A DNA stretch of 64,000 nucleotides from Funiculus sociatus GB2-C1. GTDB lineage: Bacteria > Cyanobacteriota > Cyanobacteriia > Cyanobacteriales > FACHB-T130. The stretch is taken from positions 24,079-88,078 of the forward strand of contig NZ_JAMPKJ010000023.1 in the NCBI RefSeq assembly GCF_039962115.1. Reading direction: 5' to 3'. Shown here one piece after another: positions 35,702 to 46,974 of the stretch. Under the pieces are notes generated by a model. It saw nothing but the letters and a program-made list of their open reading frames with translations, had not been told where the DNA came from and did no database searches. Position numbers and translations under genes: made by a program. The stretch's first letter is position 1. Each line of letters starts with the position of its first letter.

Positions 35702-36460
35702 ATGGCATTAGCACTTGATAATAAATTTGAAAGCCTTTCTGAAGTCTTTCAAAATACCAAAGATTCTCTGATTGAAAAGGCGGAAAAAGCAGCTTCCAGC
35801 GTTAGCGACGTTACTAACAAAGGTGTTGAAACTGCTGCTCAAGCTAAAGATAAACTGACGGTTACAACAGGTAAAGCCGTCAATACGCTAACGGAAACTG
35901 CAAAGCAAACAGGAGATTCCTTAAAAGATTCTGTTGATGTTACTTTAAAAAAAGCTGAAAATTTTAGCAATGCAGTTTCTACAGAAGTTGACAAATCTCT
36001 CAGTGCTTTAATAGAGCGCCGTCTCGATGCCATCAAGGTTTGGATTGATGCTCATCCAGTAATTTCCTGGGCAACTAAAGCACTACTTTGGGGAGTTAAT
36101 CACCCAATTCTTAGCGCAATTATCCTTCTATTAGTTATTTTTCTTTTCTGGCAACTGTTTAAGGCATTCGGTTCTATTGTCGAAAAAGGTTTCTTGTATA
36201 TACTACAAGCCCCTTTCAAGCTAATTTATTTTTTAGTAACCAGCTTTAAACCGCTTGGTAATTTCGGAGTTGGGAGATTGCCAATTAAACAGCACGAAGC
36301 GAATGTACTAAATTTTAATCCTGAAATCTCGACATCAATCAGCCACGAAGATAAAGAAAGACTGACATCTATTCTTACCAGACTAGAGGCAATTAGGCAG
36401 GAGCAAAACGACCTATTACAGGAACTTAGAGTAATTCTTGCTTCCGATAAAGATAATTAA
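35702..36460 (+). CDS. Membrane protein with long amphipathic-helix region (LEA/apolipoprotein-like)
   Basis: The family is not recognised. Residues about 10-110 are a chain of 11-residue-type amphipathic repeats (KAEKAASSVSDVTNKGVETA, AQAKDKLTVTTGKAVNTLTE) like LEA or apolipoprotein helices. A hydrophobic hairpin follows (about 135-190, HPILSAIILLLVIFLFWQLF) and the C-terminus ends in a short coiled coil (SILTRLEAIRQEQNDLLQEL). The ATG at 35702 is five bases after the dead P450. The open frame continues upstream but there it is P450 shadow. A membrane-stress or membrane-shaping role is speculation. Confidence 0.75.
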   Translation: MALALDNKFESLSEVFQNTKDSLIEKAEKAASSVSDVTNKGVETAAQAKDKLTVTTGKAVNTLTETAKQTGDSLKDSVDVTLKKAENFSNAVSTEVDKSLSALIERRLDAIKVWIDAHPVISWATKALLWGVNHPILSAIILLLVIFLFWQLFKAFGSIVEKGFLYILQAPFKLIYFLVTSFKPLGNFGVGRLPIKQHEANVLNFNPEISTSISHEDKERLTSILTRLEAIRQEQNDLLQELRVILASDKDN

Positions 36461-36505
36461 TAGTTTTATTCACGGTGGCTTTTAATAGCGATCACCTGAA
36501 ATAAA

Positions 36506-36576
36506 GCTGGTGACGGGATTTGAACCTGCGACCGGCGGTTTACAAAACCGCTGCTCTACCACTGAGCTACACCAGC
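36506..36576 (-). tRNA. trnT-UGU: tRNA-Thr (anticodon TGT)
   Basis: The minus strand folds as a full cloverleaf: acceptor GCTGGTG/CACCAGC, D arm GCTC...GAGC, anticodon arm GCGGT-TTTGTAA-ACCGC with TGT at 34-36, variable CGGTC and T arm GCAGG-TTCAAAT-CCCGT. It reads ACA (and other ACN by wobble). No CCA is encoded, which is normal here. The length is 71 nt. Confidence 0.95.
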
Positions 36577-37113
36577 ACAGTAATTAAGTATAGCAAAGTT
36601 GCGCTCAATTTGCAACCCTGACTCACCATTAATTTCTTTAGATTACGCGATCGCCACCGAAGTCAGCTAACACAACTTACACGGCTGAAAGAATACTACA
36701 TAAAGTATGTACTTATCGTCATTCATACAGAAGTTATCACAATACTTGTACCTCTGCTCTTTTAGTCTCTCTTTCACAGTTCAAGCATCTGGTTCGCGGC
36801 TTTTTAGGCATTGGCATAAATAGCACCTTTATTAATTAAGTTCAAATTTTATCGCATCAGTTACAAAAACCTAATTGCGACGGAAGCTTGTAAATTTTTA
36901 TAAAAAAGCCTTGCCAAGCTAACACTAGGTTCAATCGAATTCTCAAGCCTAGCGATCGCGTATACCGTTACGTGTGCAGCGAAGATAACAGCTGGAAAAA
37001 TATTTAGCACAAGCGGCGCTTCGCACTCCCCAGTTTCTCCTAGATGCTGTAAGATATAACAACTTAAGTACGGTATCCCGACAGAGTAACCGGAGATTAT
37101 AGGAGAACGTTTC
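36577..37113. other. Intergenic region upstream of sbpA
   Basis: About 540 bp, A/T-rich, with no gene recognised. It should carry the promoter of the sulfate operon. TAGGAGA lies ten bases before the sbpA ATG. I saw no clear operator. Confidence 0.5.
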
Positions 37114-38235
37114 ATGGGTCTGTGGCAACAGGTGACTCAGCCGATAGCATCGAAAACTAGAAGGTGGCTTGAACTAAAATCTAGGAATTTTGTATCTTTG
37201 TTCCTAGTGGGGGTGAGTTTGAGTGTAGCGATCGCATCTTGCTCCCCCAACAGCTCTAATTCGCCGACAACAACCGCTGGCGGTTCCAGCCCAGCTGCCA
37301 AAACTGGCGATGTACAACTAACCCTCGTCTCCTACGCCGTCACCCGCGCCGCCTACGAGAAAATTATTCCCCAGTTCCAACAAGCGTGGAAACAGGAGAA
37401 AAACCAGAACGTCACCTTCAACCAAAGTTACGGTGGATCTGGTTCCCAAACTCGTGCTGTAGTTGATGGTTTAGAAGCCGATGTCGTCGCCTTGGCATTA
37501 GCGCTGGACACCAAGAAAATTGAGAAAGCGGGACTAATTCAACCAGGTTGGGAAACAGAAGCTCCCAACAATGCGATCGTGCATAAATCTGTCGCCGCTT
37601 TGGTTACTCGTAAAGGCAATCCTAAAGCAATTAAAACTTGGGCAGATTTAGCAAAAGATGGCGTAGCAGTAATTACAGCTAACCCAAAAACTTCTGGCGG
37701 CGCGAGGTGGAATTTCTTAGGTTTGTGGGGTTCCATAACCCAAGCTGGGGGTGACGATGCTAAAGCACTCGATTACACCACCAAAGTTTTTAAAAACGTT
37801 CCCGTGCTACCCAGAGATGCGCGTGAAGCCAGCGATGTATTTTTCAAGCAAGGTCAAGGAGATGTTTTAATCAACTACGAAAACGAGGTGCTTTTGGCTA
37901 AGCAGAATGGCCAAGAACTGCCTTATGTAGTACCCGACGTTAATATTTCTATTGACAACCCTGTTGCTGTTGTAGATAAAAACGTCGATAAACATGGAAA
38001 TCGGGAAGCGGCTGAAGCCTTCGTCAAGTTTCTGTTTACACCAGCAGCTCAACGAGAATTTGCCAAAGTAGGATTCCGACCAGTTGACACCACTGTAGAA
38101 AAAGAAGTGGCTAACCAATATCCCCCAGTTAAAACCCTATTTACTGCTCAAGATATGGGTGGTTGGGATGATATCCAGCAGAAGTTTTTTGAAGATGGAG
38201 CAATCTTTGACAAAATTCAGGCTGGCAGCAAATAA
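37114..38235 (+). CDS. sbpA: Periplasmic sulfate-binding protein
   Basis: This captures sulfate (possibly thiosulfate) for the CysTW permease. An N-terminal hydrophobic segment ends in a lipobox-like AIASCSPN (Cys near 43), followed by a Ser/Thr linker, so it may be a lipoprotein. The mature part has TLVSYAVTRAAYEKIIPQF and FNQSYGGSGSQTRAV, the Prok sulfate-binding signature, and TSGGARWNFLGLWG. The length (373 aa) fits. It heads the order sbpA-cysT-cysW-NIL known from Synechocystis. The leader before the lipobox is longer than usual (about 40 residues). Confidence 0.94.
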   Translation: MGLWQQVTQPIASKTRRWLELKSRNFVSLFLVGVSLSVAIASCSPNSSNSPTTTAGGSSPAAKTGDVQLTLVSYAVTRAAYEKIIPQFQQAWKQEKNQNVTFNQSYGGSGSQTRAVVDGLEADVVALALALDTKKIEKAGLIQPGWETEAPNNAIVHKSVAALVTRKGNPKAIKTWADLAKDGVAVITANPKTSGGARWNFLGLWGSITQAGGDDAKALDYTTKVFKNVPVLPRDAREASDVFFKQGQGDVLINYENEVLLAKQNGQELPYVVPDVNISIDNPVAVVDKNVDKHGNREAAEAFVKFLFTPAAQREFAKVGFRPVDTTVEKEVANQYPPVKTLFTAQDMGGWDDIQQKFFEDGAIFDKIQAGSK

Positions 38236-38269
38236 AATGCTGATTTCTTAATCAAATGCCCCCCTTCTG

Positions 38270-38323
38270 TTAGGGGAGGCTCAGCCTCCCTAAGCTCGTT
38301 TCCAGGTTGATCCTGGAAACGAG
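38270..38323. repeat. Two hairpins between sbpA and cysT
   Basis: First, TTAGGGGAGGC (38270-38280) pairs with GCCTCCCTAA (38284-38293) with one bulged G. Then CTCGTTTCCAGG (38295-38306) pairs perfectly with CCTGGAAACGAG (38312-38323). Both look like dispersed repeats. In an operon they could reduce cysT expression relative to sbpA. Confidence 0.7.
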
Positions 38324-38419
38324 AAATGACTCCCCTCCTTACTATCCGTAAGCTGAGTAACGAGAAAATAGAGGCTCTGCCTCGATTCATCCTAAACCTA
38401 TATCTTCATTCTTCAAAAT

Positions 38420-39277
38420 ATGGCTGTATCCGCTCCTCCTCAACGCGATCGCATTCGCAAAAACCCATTTCACCAGCTCAGCAAAGTTTCTTGGCCTTGG
38501 CGAATAACATTAGGTTATCTCACCATAATGTTATTCTTGCCTGTGGCGGCACTGATGCTGAAAGCAACAACAGTAGGAGCAATTGATTTTTGGAAAATTG
38601 CCACCACTCCAGTTGCACTTGCCACCTACGATGTCACCTTCATTACAGCATTCATTGCTGCATTGATAAATGGTGTTTTTGGCGTTTTAATTGCTTGGAT
38701 TTTAGTTAGGTACGATTTCCCATTCAAGCGCGTAATTGATGCTGCCATTGATCTGCCTTTTGCTTTGCCTACTTCAGTAGCAGGTTTAACCTTAGCAACC
38801 GTTTACAGCGATAACGGCTGGCTTGGTTCTCTGCTGGCACCTTTAGGAATTAAAGTAGCATTTACTCGTTTGGGCGTGGGAGTAGCGATGCTATTTATTT
38901 CCTTGCCTTTCGTAGTGCGAACTTTGCAGCCTGTGTTGCAGGAAATGGAAAAAGAAATCGAAGAAGCAGCTTGGTCTTTAGGTGCATCTAAATGGCAGAC
39001 ATTTTGGCGCGTTGTTTTGCCACCTTTATTACCAGCAATTTTGACAGGCGTGGCACTAGGATTTTCCCGCGCTGTTGGCGAATACGGTTCGATTGTAATT
39101 GTAGCTGCCAACGTTCCATTTAAGGACTTAATTTCATCAGTGCTAATTATTCAGAGATTAGAGCAGTATGACTATGCTGGAGCTACTGTGATTGGCACCG
39201 TCCTGTTAGGAATTTCCCTGTTGGTACTTGTAGCAATTAACCTTTTACAAGCTTGGGGACGACGTTATGAACTCTAA
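38420..39277 (+). CDS. cysT: Sulfate ABC transporter permease CysT
   Basis: This 285-residue inner-membrane permease has six predicted helices. The EAA loop is [20 protein letters not shown], and [20 protein letters not shown] and [15 protein letters not shown] are typical of CysT/CysU. Its stop overlaps the start of cysW by 11 bp, which implies coupled translation. It pairs with CysW to form the channel and needs a CysA ATPase, which is not found in this window. Confidence 0.95.
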   Translation: MAVSAPPQRDRIRKNPFHQLSKVSWPWRITLGYLTIMLFLPVAALMLKATTVGAIDFWKIATTPVALATYDVTFITAFIAALINGVFGVLIAWILVRYDFPFKRVIDAAIDLPFALPTSVAGLTLATVYSDNGWLGSLLAPLGIKVAFTRLGVGVAMLFISLPFVVRTLQPVLQEMEKEIEEAAWSLGASKWQTFWRVVLPPLLPAILTGVALGFSRAVGEYGSIVIVAANVPFKDLISSVLIIQRLEQYDYAGATVIGTVLLGISLLVLVAINLLQAWGRRYEL

Positions 39278-40148
39278 TTTAGCAGGAAAGTCTTTTAATC
39301 CAGGTTCAGGGGATGCCCAATTATCTTCACCAAAAAAGGAGCAAGGCTGGGTAAAGTTCGCTTTGATTGGTTTAGCGATCGCTTACTTAGCTTTAATCTT
39401 ATTCATCCCCGCTTTCAACGTCTTTATACAAGCATTTAGAGAAGGAATCGCGCCCTTCTTCCACAACCTAGCAGAACCTGGTTTTCTCCATGCCGTAAAG
39501 CTCACAGTTTTGATTGCCCTAATTGTCGTGCCGATTAATACAGTTTTTGGGCTGTGTGCAGCTTGGGCGATCGCACGACATCAATTTCGGGGACGAGCCT
39601 TTGTCATTAGCCTTTTAGATATACCTTTCGCAGTCTCCCCTGTCGTCGCAGGTTTAATGATTGTCCTCCTCTACGGGCGAAATGGCTGGTTTGGGCCAAT
39701 GTTAGGAGCAGCAAACATTAAAATTATTTTTGCTATGCCCGCAATGGTGCTGGCAAGTGCATTTATCACTATGCCATTTGTCGCCCGCGAAGTAATTCCC
39801 GTATTAGAAGAAGCAGGTTCCGATCAGGAAGAAGCTGCTAAAACTTTGGGTGCCAGTGACTGGCAAATATTCTGGCGCGTCACCCTACCTAATATTCGCT
39901 GGGGTTTACTCTACGGCGTCATTTTGACCAATGCGCGAGTCATGGGCGAATTTGGTGCTGTTTCAGTTGTGTCTGGCAACATTACTGGCAAAACTCAAAC
40001 CCTGCCCTTATTTGTCGAGGAAGCCTACAAGCAATATCAAACTCAATCAGCATTCTCCGCCGCCGTACTGCTTGGTGGTTTGGCATTAGTCACCCTCGTT
40101 CTAAAAGAAATTTTAGAGCGTAAAACCCGTATCGAAGATGTTGAATAG
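39267..40148 (+). CDS. cysW: Sulfate ABC transporter permease CysW
   Basis: The second channel subunit (293 aa) has the CysW phrases [31 protein letters not shown] and the EAA loop [40 protein letters not shown] is a good CysW marker. Its start lies within the end of cysT. Sixteen bases after its stop the NIL gene begins. It transports sulfate with CysT, powered by CysA encoded elsewhere. Confidence 0.95.
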   Translation: MNSNLAGKSFNPGSGDAQLSSPKKEQGWVKFALIGLAIAYLALILFIPAFNVFIQAFREGIAPFFHNLAEPGFLHAVKLTVLIALIVVPINTVFGLCAAWAIARHQFRGRAFVISLLDIPFAVSPVVAGLMIVLLYGRNGWFGPMLGAANIKIIFAMPAMVLASAFITMPFVAREVIPVLEEAGSDQEEAAKTLGASDWQIFWRVTLPNIRWGLLYGVILTNARVMGEFGAVSVVSGNITGKTQTLPLFVEEAYKQYQTQSAFSAAVLLGGLALVTLVLKEILERKTRIEDVE

Positions 40149-40163
40149 GAGACGTTAATAATT

Positions 40164-40475
40164 ATGCACAGCACAAATGAATTGACAGCGAATTCAACTA
40201 CCGCACCCGAAGATAATCGACTCACTAAAACTAGGGTCAGAATCCGCATCCCCAAGGAATACCAGGAAGAACCAGTCATCTCCCGCCTAATTTCTCACCA
40301 CGGTGTCACAGTGAATATTGCCGCCGCTTTACTAGGCGCAAATGCCAGAGATGATGGCTGGTTTGACTTGGAACTGATAGGGACAACTCGCCAGCTTCAA
40401 AGCGCCCTCACCTACCTGGATGAAATGGATTTAGAAATTTGGAGAAAATCAGATAAAGAAGAAGAGGGCTGGTAA
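40164..40475 (+). CDS. NIL-domain small protein of the sulfate operon
   Basis: The 103-residue protein has an N-terminal tail and a NIL fold (about 22-98; TRVRIRIPKEYQEEPVISRL, then GVTVNIAAALLGANARDDGW and FDLELIGTTRQLQSALTYLD). NIL domains are found at the end of the methionine importer ATPase MetN and in some ferredoxins, where they bind small ligands and control activity. A similar small gene lies in the Synechocystis sulfate operon, as I recall. It may sense cysteine or methionine and tune the transporter, which is inference. Confidence 0.85.
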   Translation: MHSTNELTANSTTAPEDNRLTKTRVRIRIPKEYQEEPVISRLISHHGVTVNIAAALLGANARDDGWFDLELIGTTRQLQSALTYLDEMDLEIWRKSDKEEEGW

Positions 40476-40477
40476 CA

Positions 40478-40535
40478 ATTTGGGATTTTAGATTTTGGAT
40501 TAATAATCTAGAATCCAAAATCTAAAATCCCAAAT
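40478..40535. terminator. Long perfect inverted repeat of heptamers between convergent genes
   Basis: Arms of 24 bp (40478-40501 and 40512-40535) are perfect complements made of ATTTTGG/ATTTTAG-like heptamers, with a 10-base loop. It lies between the NIL gene and ycf29, which converge, so it is well placed as a two-way terminator. Its units are the same as the STRR in rnpB. Confidence 0.8.
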
Positions 40536-40539
40536 CGAC

Positions 40540-41187
40540 TTACGCCATGTTACTCTCAATTGCCCACCGAGCTAACTCCGTGCGGTTATGGAGACTGGTT
40601 TTACCTAGCATATTGGACACATGGCTTTCAATCGTGCGCTGAGAGACATTCATCTGCTCGGCAATTTCTCGATTTGCCATACCTCGTGCCACAAACTGAA
40701 CAACTTTTAGCTCAGTCGGCGTTAATTCTACGGTTTCAGGTACCTGAAGTTTTGATCCTCCCTCGGTTCCTCGACTTGGATGATGAATTAGGCGAGTGGC
40801 TTGCTTAAGGGACGATTCCACTTGCGCCACCAATTCTTCCGGCTCAAATGGCTTCACCATGTAGACATCAGCCCCGGTGTTAAGTCCCTTCACCCGATCT
40901 TGACTTTGACCTTTCGCGGAAAGGAACAAAACTGGAATCCAACTGATACGGGGGTCTTCCCTTACGTGTTGTACGAGGGCAATTCCGTCCATTTCCGGCA
41001 TCATCACATCGCAGATGATCATGTCAGGAATGTCCTGTTCTAGAACCTCTAGAGCTTCCCGACCGTTTTCCGCAGTGATCACCTCGTACCCTCGAAACTC
41101 CAGGTAGTCCTTGACCAGCAAAATCAGGTTGGGGTCATCATCAATCAGCAACAGTCGTTTGTTATCTCTTACACTGGTGTCTTTCAT
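40540..41187 (-). CDS. ycf29: NarL-type response regulator Ycf29/Rre1
   Basis: The receiver domain (about 10-125) has the acidic pocket IDDDPN, the phospho-acceptor Asp60 in IICDVMMPEMDG, and Lys in VKPFEPEEL. The C-terminal LuxR/NarL helix-turn-helix is LTPTELKVVQFVARGMANRE...VSQRTIESHVSNMLGK. It matches the cyanobacterial/plastid Ycf29 group, called Rre1 in cyanobacteria. Rre1 works with Hik2 or Hik34 in stress responses that control heat-shock genes. groES-groEL is about 1 kb away, although no direct link is visible in the DNA. Confidence 0.92.
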   Translation of the reverse strand: MKDTSVRDNKRLLLIDDDPNLILLVKDYLEFRGYEVITAENGREALEVLEQDIPDMIICDVMMPEMDGIALVQHVREDPRISWIPVLFLSAKGQSQDRVKGLNTGADVYMVKPFEPEELVAQVESSLKQATRLIHHPSRGTEGGSKLQVPETVELTPTELKVVQFVARGMANREIAEQMNVSQRTIESHVSNMLGKTSLHNRTELARWAIESNMA

Positions 41188-41392
41188 GGTGTCCCACTCG
41201 CCAAGCCTGGATTCGTGAATTTTACAACCGTATTCTAAGTAGACTCTACGTTATTTCGCACACCCTGCTGTATTGGTTTGTACTAGGTCTAGACAAATGC
41301 TAAATCCTGTTTATAACCAAATAATTATACTCACTTACATGGGTAGCAACGATAAGGATCTAGTAGGTATACGGAAGAATATAACGTAGCTA

Positions 41393-41845
41393 CTATGTTA
41401 CTGTATAGGGTTCTGGTAGCGGATGAACTAAAAAAGCATATTCTTGTACAATTTTGTTGCCAATAAGATGCTCTTGGATAATCCGCTCTATTACTTCCGG
41501 AGTCGCCCCGCGATACCATACGCCGTCTGGGTAGACGACTAGAATTGGGCCAGAGGCGCAAACTCGCAAGCAGTTGGCTTTGGTGCGGAAAATGCAGGTG
41601 GGGCGAGTTTCGGTGGGTTTGTCAATTTTTAACTCTTTGAGGCGACGCTTTAAGTAATTCCACGATTCTAGGCTGGCTTCCTTGGAACAGCATTGAGCTA
41701 AAGTCTGGTCAGCACATATGAAGATGTGTTTTTGAATTTGATTGAGTCCTAAGCTCTGAACACACGCAAGGATACCATCTTGGTCTTGTGGCTTACAGGT
41801 GTCTAGAATCTGGGCTTCAGATTGAGCTACTGTATTTTCAGTCAT
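41393..41845 (-). CDS. (2Fe-2S) ferredoxin-domain protein, thioredoxin-like type
   Basis: The fold is that of the thioredoxin-like [2Fe-2S] ferredoxins, as in NuoE or nitrogenase-associated FeSII. Ligand cysteines are in [14 protein letters not shown] and in [21 protein letters not shown] further [17 protein letters not shown] helix ends the domain. It may carry electrons or be a sensor; the partner is unknown. The ATG at 41845 is preferred over one seven codons upstream, where MPKKEVK adds nothing. It is divergent from groES, 330 bp apart. Confidence 0.88.
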   Translation of the reverse strand: MTENTVAQSEAQILDTCKPQDQDGILACVQSLGLNQIQKHIFICADQTLAQCCSKEASLESWNYLKRRLKELKIDKPTETRPTCIFRTKANCLRVCASGPILVVYPDGVWYRGATPEVIERIIQEHLIGNKIVQEYAFLVHPLPEPYTVT

Positions 41846-42021
41846 TTTTACTTCTTTCTTAGGCAAACTCTTGCTTTTCGCGTCTTTGACAATACGTTGG
41901 CAGTTCCAACTTTTCTTTTAGCAGACTGGCGGCAGAAAAGGAAAAAGCTCTCATGCAAAAAAAGAATTCTTGACTTTTTCCTTTGACTTACCTCCTCACC
42001 TCTTCCCCAGTTCCCATCTTT

Positions 42022-42037
42022 GTTCGGAAACCCGTAC
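42022..42037 (+). promoter_or_regulatory. K-box element upstream of groESL
   Basis: GTTCGGAAACCCGTAC matches the cyanobacterial K-box GTTCGG-NNAN-CCNNAC at every fixed position. The K-box is linked to light- and heat-induced groESL1 expression independent of HrcA. It lies 50 bp before the CIRCE. Confidence 0.8.
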
Positions 42038-42086
42038 ACACAATTTTGCAGAACTTGCTTGCGATCGCACACCTTACTCCGCTAAA

Positions 42087-42113
42087 TTAGCACTCAGGAG
42101 CCGAGAGTGCTAA
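42087..42113 (+). promoter_or_regulatory. CIRCE operator (HrcA site) of groESL
   Basis: TTAGCACTC (42087-42095) and GAGTGCTAA (42105-42113) with a nine-base spacer form a perfect CIRCE. HrcA binds here and blocks transcription until heat stress. The site lies 60 bp before the groES start, in the leader or just after the promoter. Confidence 0.97.
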
Positions 42114-42173
42114 ATTTAGAACGCGAGGAACATCGCGTTTAGATATCAAACCTGTTGTAGGAGTTTTATTTGT

Positions 42174-42485
42174 ATGGCTGCTGTATCTCTGAGTGTATCC
42201 ACCGTTAAGCCTCTAGGCGATCGCGTATTTGTAAAAGTGAGCGCCGCTGAAGAGAAAACCGCTGGTGGAATTCTTCTGCCAGACAACGCCAAAGAAAAAC
42301 CCCAAGTCGGCGAAGTAGTCGCTGTGGGCCCTGGCAAGCGCGATGATAAAGGCGCTCGTGTTGAGATGGAAGTCAACGTCGGCGACAAAGTTCTCTACTC
42401 CAAGTACGCTGGCACAGACATCAAACTTGGCACAGAAGAGTACGTCCTGCTGTCAGAGAAAGACATTTTAGCCGTAGTTAACTAA
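42174..42485 (+). CDS. groES: Co-chaperonin GroES
   Basis: This is the 10-kDa lid (103 aa) of the GroEL cage. [20 protein letters not shown] precedes the mobile loop [28 protein letters not shown] phrases ([20 protein letters not shown]) and ILAVV close it. GTAGGAG lies 15-10 bases before the ATG. With groEL 79 bp downstream and CIRCE plus K-box upstream, this is the groESL1 operon. Confidence 0.98.
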   Translation: MAAVSLSVSTVKPLGDRVFVKVSAAEEKTAGGILLPDNAKEKPQVGEVVAVGPGKRDDKGARVEMEVNVGDKVLYSKYAGTDIKLGTEEYVLLSEKDILAVVN

Positions 42486-42525
42486 ATAGCTAATGGCTAA
42501 TGGCTAATCGCAATTAGCTGTTTAA

Positions 42526-44208
<1,683 letters not shown>

Positions 44209-44246
44209 TTCTCGCTTTGGGTGGGCATTCTGCCCGCCCAATTATT

Positions 44247-44286
44247 AAAACAGCTGTTTCCTGGTGGAGACAGCTGTTTTTTTGTT
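44247..44286 (+). terminator. Terminator after groEL
   Basis: AAAACAGCTGT (44247-44257) pairs with ACAGCTGTTTT (44270-44280), followed by more T. A further GGGTGGGC/GCCCGCCC hairpin lies just before (about 44219-44239). This strong double structure closes groESL. Confidence 0.85.
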
Positions 44287-44787
44287 TGAACCGCAAAGAC
44301 GCATTAGCTATCTTCGCTATAGGGCGCAAAGGAACAGAAAGCGATCGCGTTTATATTTCCGAGTCCCTAAGACTAACCACAACTGTGTTTTTTTGACAAC
44401 CTATTCTAAGCATAACAATGGCAAAAGCCATCTGAAAACTGAAACCATTAATCAAAGCCAGAAAACAGATATTCCCTATTGTGCGATCGCTTTTTCTAAT
44501 ATCATCTCAGTAAATATACTTGCTTATCTAAAAAAATTGTCATATTTGGCTCAACCAATAGTTTTAAATAAGTAGATCCCCTTAAACCTTTGTTGCACAA
44601 AATCACTTTAAGTCTTCGCTTGAAAAATGACATACTCTCTTCAAGTGATGCGGGTAAAGTTCCGGAATTCTTCTGGAACATCTAGCTATAGGTATACGTC
44701 ACCTTTACCCTCAAAAAATTTAGTTGTAAAAAGTAATAATAACCTTCTTAGCAATTGACCTAAAATTCGTGTAGAATCCGAGCAAAG
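44287..44787. other. Intergenic region upstream of porin gene
   Basis: About 500 A/T-rich bases with one HIP1 octamer. No gene was recognised. The porin promoter and leader must lie in its right part. Confidence 0.5.
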
Positions 44788-44814
44788 ATGGTGTGTTTTG
44801 AGGAGTTTGAGACC

Positions 44815-46926
44815 GTGAAATCCCCTTTAAGAATAGAGAAGACAGCATCCTCAGCGCTAGTATTTACAGCCTTTGGTTTGCTTGCAGTTAGCATTGCCCC
44901 ATGCTTAGCAGCACCAGATGTCAACGCAGCTACAATCGCTGAAACAGTCGAGTCTTCAAATCAGGGATTCTCGGCATCTACAGATTTAGCAACGGCAGGG
45001 TATACAACAGAGTCAACATCGACTGCAATACCAGTTGAAGAGACAGCTCAAGTCTCCACATCTGCGGAATTATCGCTAATAGCACAAGAAGCCGAGGCAA
45101 CACCAGCAACAATACCAACAGTTACTGCGAAGATAGCGCCCCTTACCGCCAAAGCCGAGTCGCAACCGACAACCAGCGATGCCGCTGATTTGTCATTGAC
45201 CAATACCCCCATTGTTGCTGCCAGCAATGGTCAGAGCTTAGAGACTACATCTACTTCAGTTGAGAAAACCCAAACAGATGTTCGCAGTTTGGCGACTCCT
45301 GCTAAGACAACACTAGACTCAGTGCAAGCACAAGCGTTGCCATCTGAAAATGTCAGCGATCAGACCTTGCCACTCGCCGATCCTCTAGAAATGGGCGATC
45401 CAGAGGCAACGGAAGCTGATCCAATGGGACAAGTTACCAATATTTCCCAGTTGCGCGACGTGCAACCGACAGATTGGGCGTATGAAGCGCTGCGGAGTCT
45501 AGTAGAACGCTACGGTTGTATAGCAGGATATCCTGACGGCACATTTCGCGGCAACAGAGCATTGAGCCGCTATGAATTTGCGGCTGGTGTGAATTCTTGC
45601 TTGCAACAGATTGAGAAATTAATTGCTGCTAGCACAGCAGACTTCACCACCAAAGAGGATTTAGCGACCTTGCGGCGGTTAGTGGATGAATTTGGGCCAG
45701 AAATTGCGACATTGCGATCGCGTGTAGATAATCTGGAAGGTCGCACCGCATTCTTAGAAGCAAATCAGTTCTCCACCACCACAAAACTGTTTGGGCAAGC
45801 AGTTTTCGGCGTTCAGGGACGCAATGACAATGATTTTGAACTGTCTAACCTGCGATTTGAAGACCAGAACACAAATATCAATGTCATTAGCAACGTACAG
45901 TTGAGTCTGTTTACCCAGTTCAGCCCTCGCAGTCTCTTACTGACCGGACTGCAAGCAGGAGCAGGCAATACAGGCCCTCGTACCTTCAACGACCAGATTT
46001 TCCTGGGTTATGAAGGAGACACAGGTAACGACGTGGTGTTGAGTGACCTCACCTATCGCCAACTGATCGGCAATAACTTTGCCTTCATCGTCGGGCCAGA
46101 GGGAGTCAACCCGGTTAACGTCTTCCGGGGAGCTAATCGTGTAGAAAGTGCTGGTCAAGGGCCGCTTTCCCGCTTTGCCCAACGCAACCCGATTATTAAC
46201 ACTGGCGGTCGCGGCGGCATAGGCTTTGACTGGCAACTTGGCAGTCGCCTTAGCTTGCAGGCAGTTTATTCAGCCAGCCGTCCAGCAGATTCGTTCCGTG
46301 GCGGCATCTTTGGCGGAAATGACGGAGAAACCGCAGCCGGGGCGCAATTGGTCGTTTCGCCCACAAATAACATTGATGTTGCCGTGCAATACGTCAACTC
46401 CTACTCTCCGTTTGGAAGATTGAATACTGGTGTTGGCGACGATATCGTCGATTTCGGAATCTTTAGCGGGTCGGGTCGTTCTCCGATTAGTACCAATGCC
46501 TTTGGTGCCAGCCTAGAATGGCGAATCTCGCCTCGCATTACTTTTGGCGGTTGGGGAGGCTATACAACTTCAGATGTAAAAGTCGGATCGGGAACTGTGG
46601 AAACAGTGAACTGGATGGCTTACCTGAATTTCCCCGATTTGTTTGGTCAAGGCAACCTCGGCGGGATTTATGTTGGTCAGCCTCCCAAGATTACCAGTAG
46701 CGATCTTCCTACTGGAAGAAACTATCCCGACGTTATTAGCAAAGGTGGACTCGGAGAGGAAGGTGGTCAGCCATCAAGCACAACTCATGTAGAAGCTTTC
46801 TACCGCTTGCGAGTCACCGACAATATCACCATTACCCCTGGAGTCATTGTGCTGTTTAATCCACTTCACAACGACGATAACGACACCATAACTATAGGCT
46901 CAATCCGTACTACCTTTACCTTCTAA
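44815..46926 (+). CDS. SLH-domain OprB-type outer-membrane porin
   Basis: This is a cyanobacterial major outer-membrane porin for small ions and solutes, in some cases linked to iron uptake. A signal peptide (about 1-33) is followed by an unusually long Ala/Thr/Ser-rich linker (about 35-200). An SLH domain (about 208-270; QLRDVQPTDWAYEALRSLVE, YPDGTFRGNRALSRYEFAAG) binds peptidoglycan, a short coiled coil follows, and the OprB barrel fills the rest, ending in TIGSIRTTFTF with a terminal Phe. The GTG at 44815 has AGGAG nine bases upstream and gives a cleaner signal peptide than the ATG at 44788. Confidence 0.9.
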   Translation: MKSPLRIEKTASSALVFTAFGLLAVSIAPCLAAPDVNAATIAETVESSNQGFSASTDLATAGYTTESTSTAIPVEETAQVSTSAELSLIAQEAEATPATIPTVTAKIAPLTAKAESQPTTSDAADLSLTNTPIVAASNGQSLETTSTSVEKTQTDVRSLATPAKTTLDSVQAQALPSENVSDQTLPLADPLEMGDPEATEADPMGQVTNISQLRDVQPTDWAYEALRSLVERYGCIAGYPDGTFRGNRALSRYEFAAGVNSCLQQIEKLIAASTADFTTKEDLATLRRLVDEFGPEIATLRSRVDNLEGRTAFLEANQFSTTTKLFGQAVFGVQGRNDNDFELSNLRFEDQNTNINVISNVQLSLFTQFSPRSLLLTGLQAGAGNTGPRTFNDQIFLGYEGDTGNDVVLSDLTYRQLIGNNFAFIVGPEGVNPVNVFRGANRVESAGQGPLSRFAQRNPIINTGGRGGIGFDWQLGSRLSLQAVYSASRPADSFRGGIFGGNDGETAAGAQLVVSPTNNIDVAVQYVNSYSPFGRLNTGVGDDIVDFGIFSGSGRSPISTNAFGASLEWRISPRITFGGWGGYTTSDVKVGSGTVETVNWMAYLNFPDLFGQGNLGGIYVGQPPKITSSDLPTGRNYPDVISKGGLGEEGGQPSSTTHVEAFYRLRVTDNITITPGVIVLFNPLHNDDNDTITIGSIRTTFTF

Positions 46927-46941
46927 GTCACGGGCGTTGAG

Positions 46942-46974
46942 TTTTTCAGGGCGACTATAAGTCGCCCTGAAAAA
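46942..46974. terminator. Two-way terminator after the porin gene
   Basis: Fifteen-base perfect arms TTTTTCAGGGCGACT and AGTCGCCCTGAAAAA enclose ATA. It starts 15 bp after the porin stop. The remaining 290 bp up to the next gene show nothing else I can name. Confidence 0.85.

Noticed and set aside
36861..37115. 84-residue minus-strand frame upstream of sbpA
   Set aside because: It overlaps the sbpA start and ribosome binding site and has no recognisable protein features.
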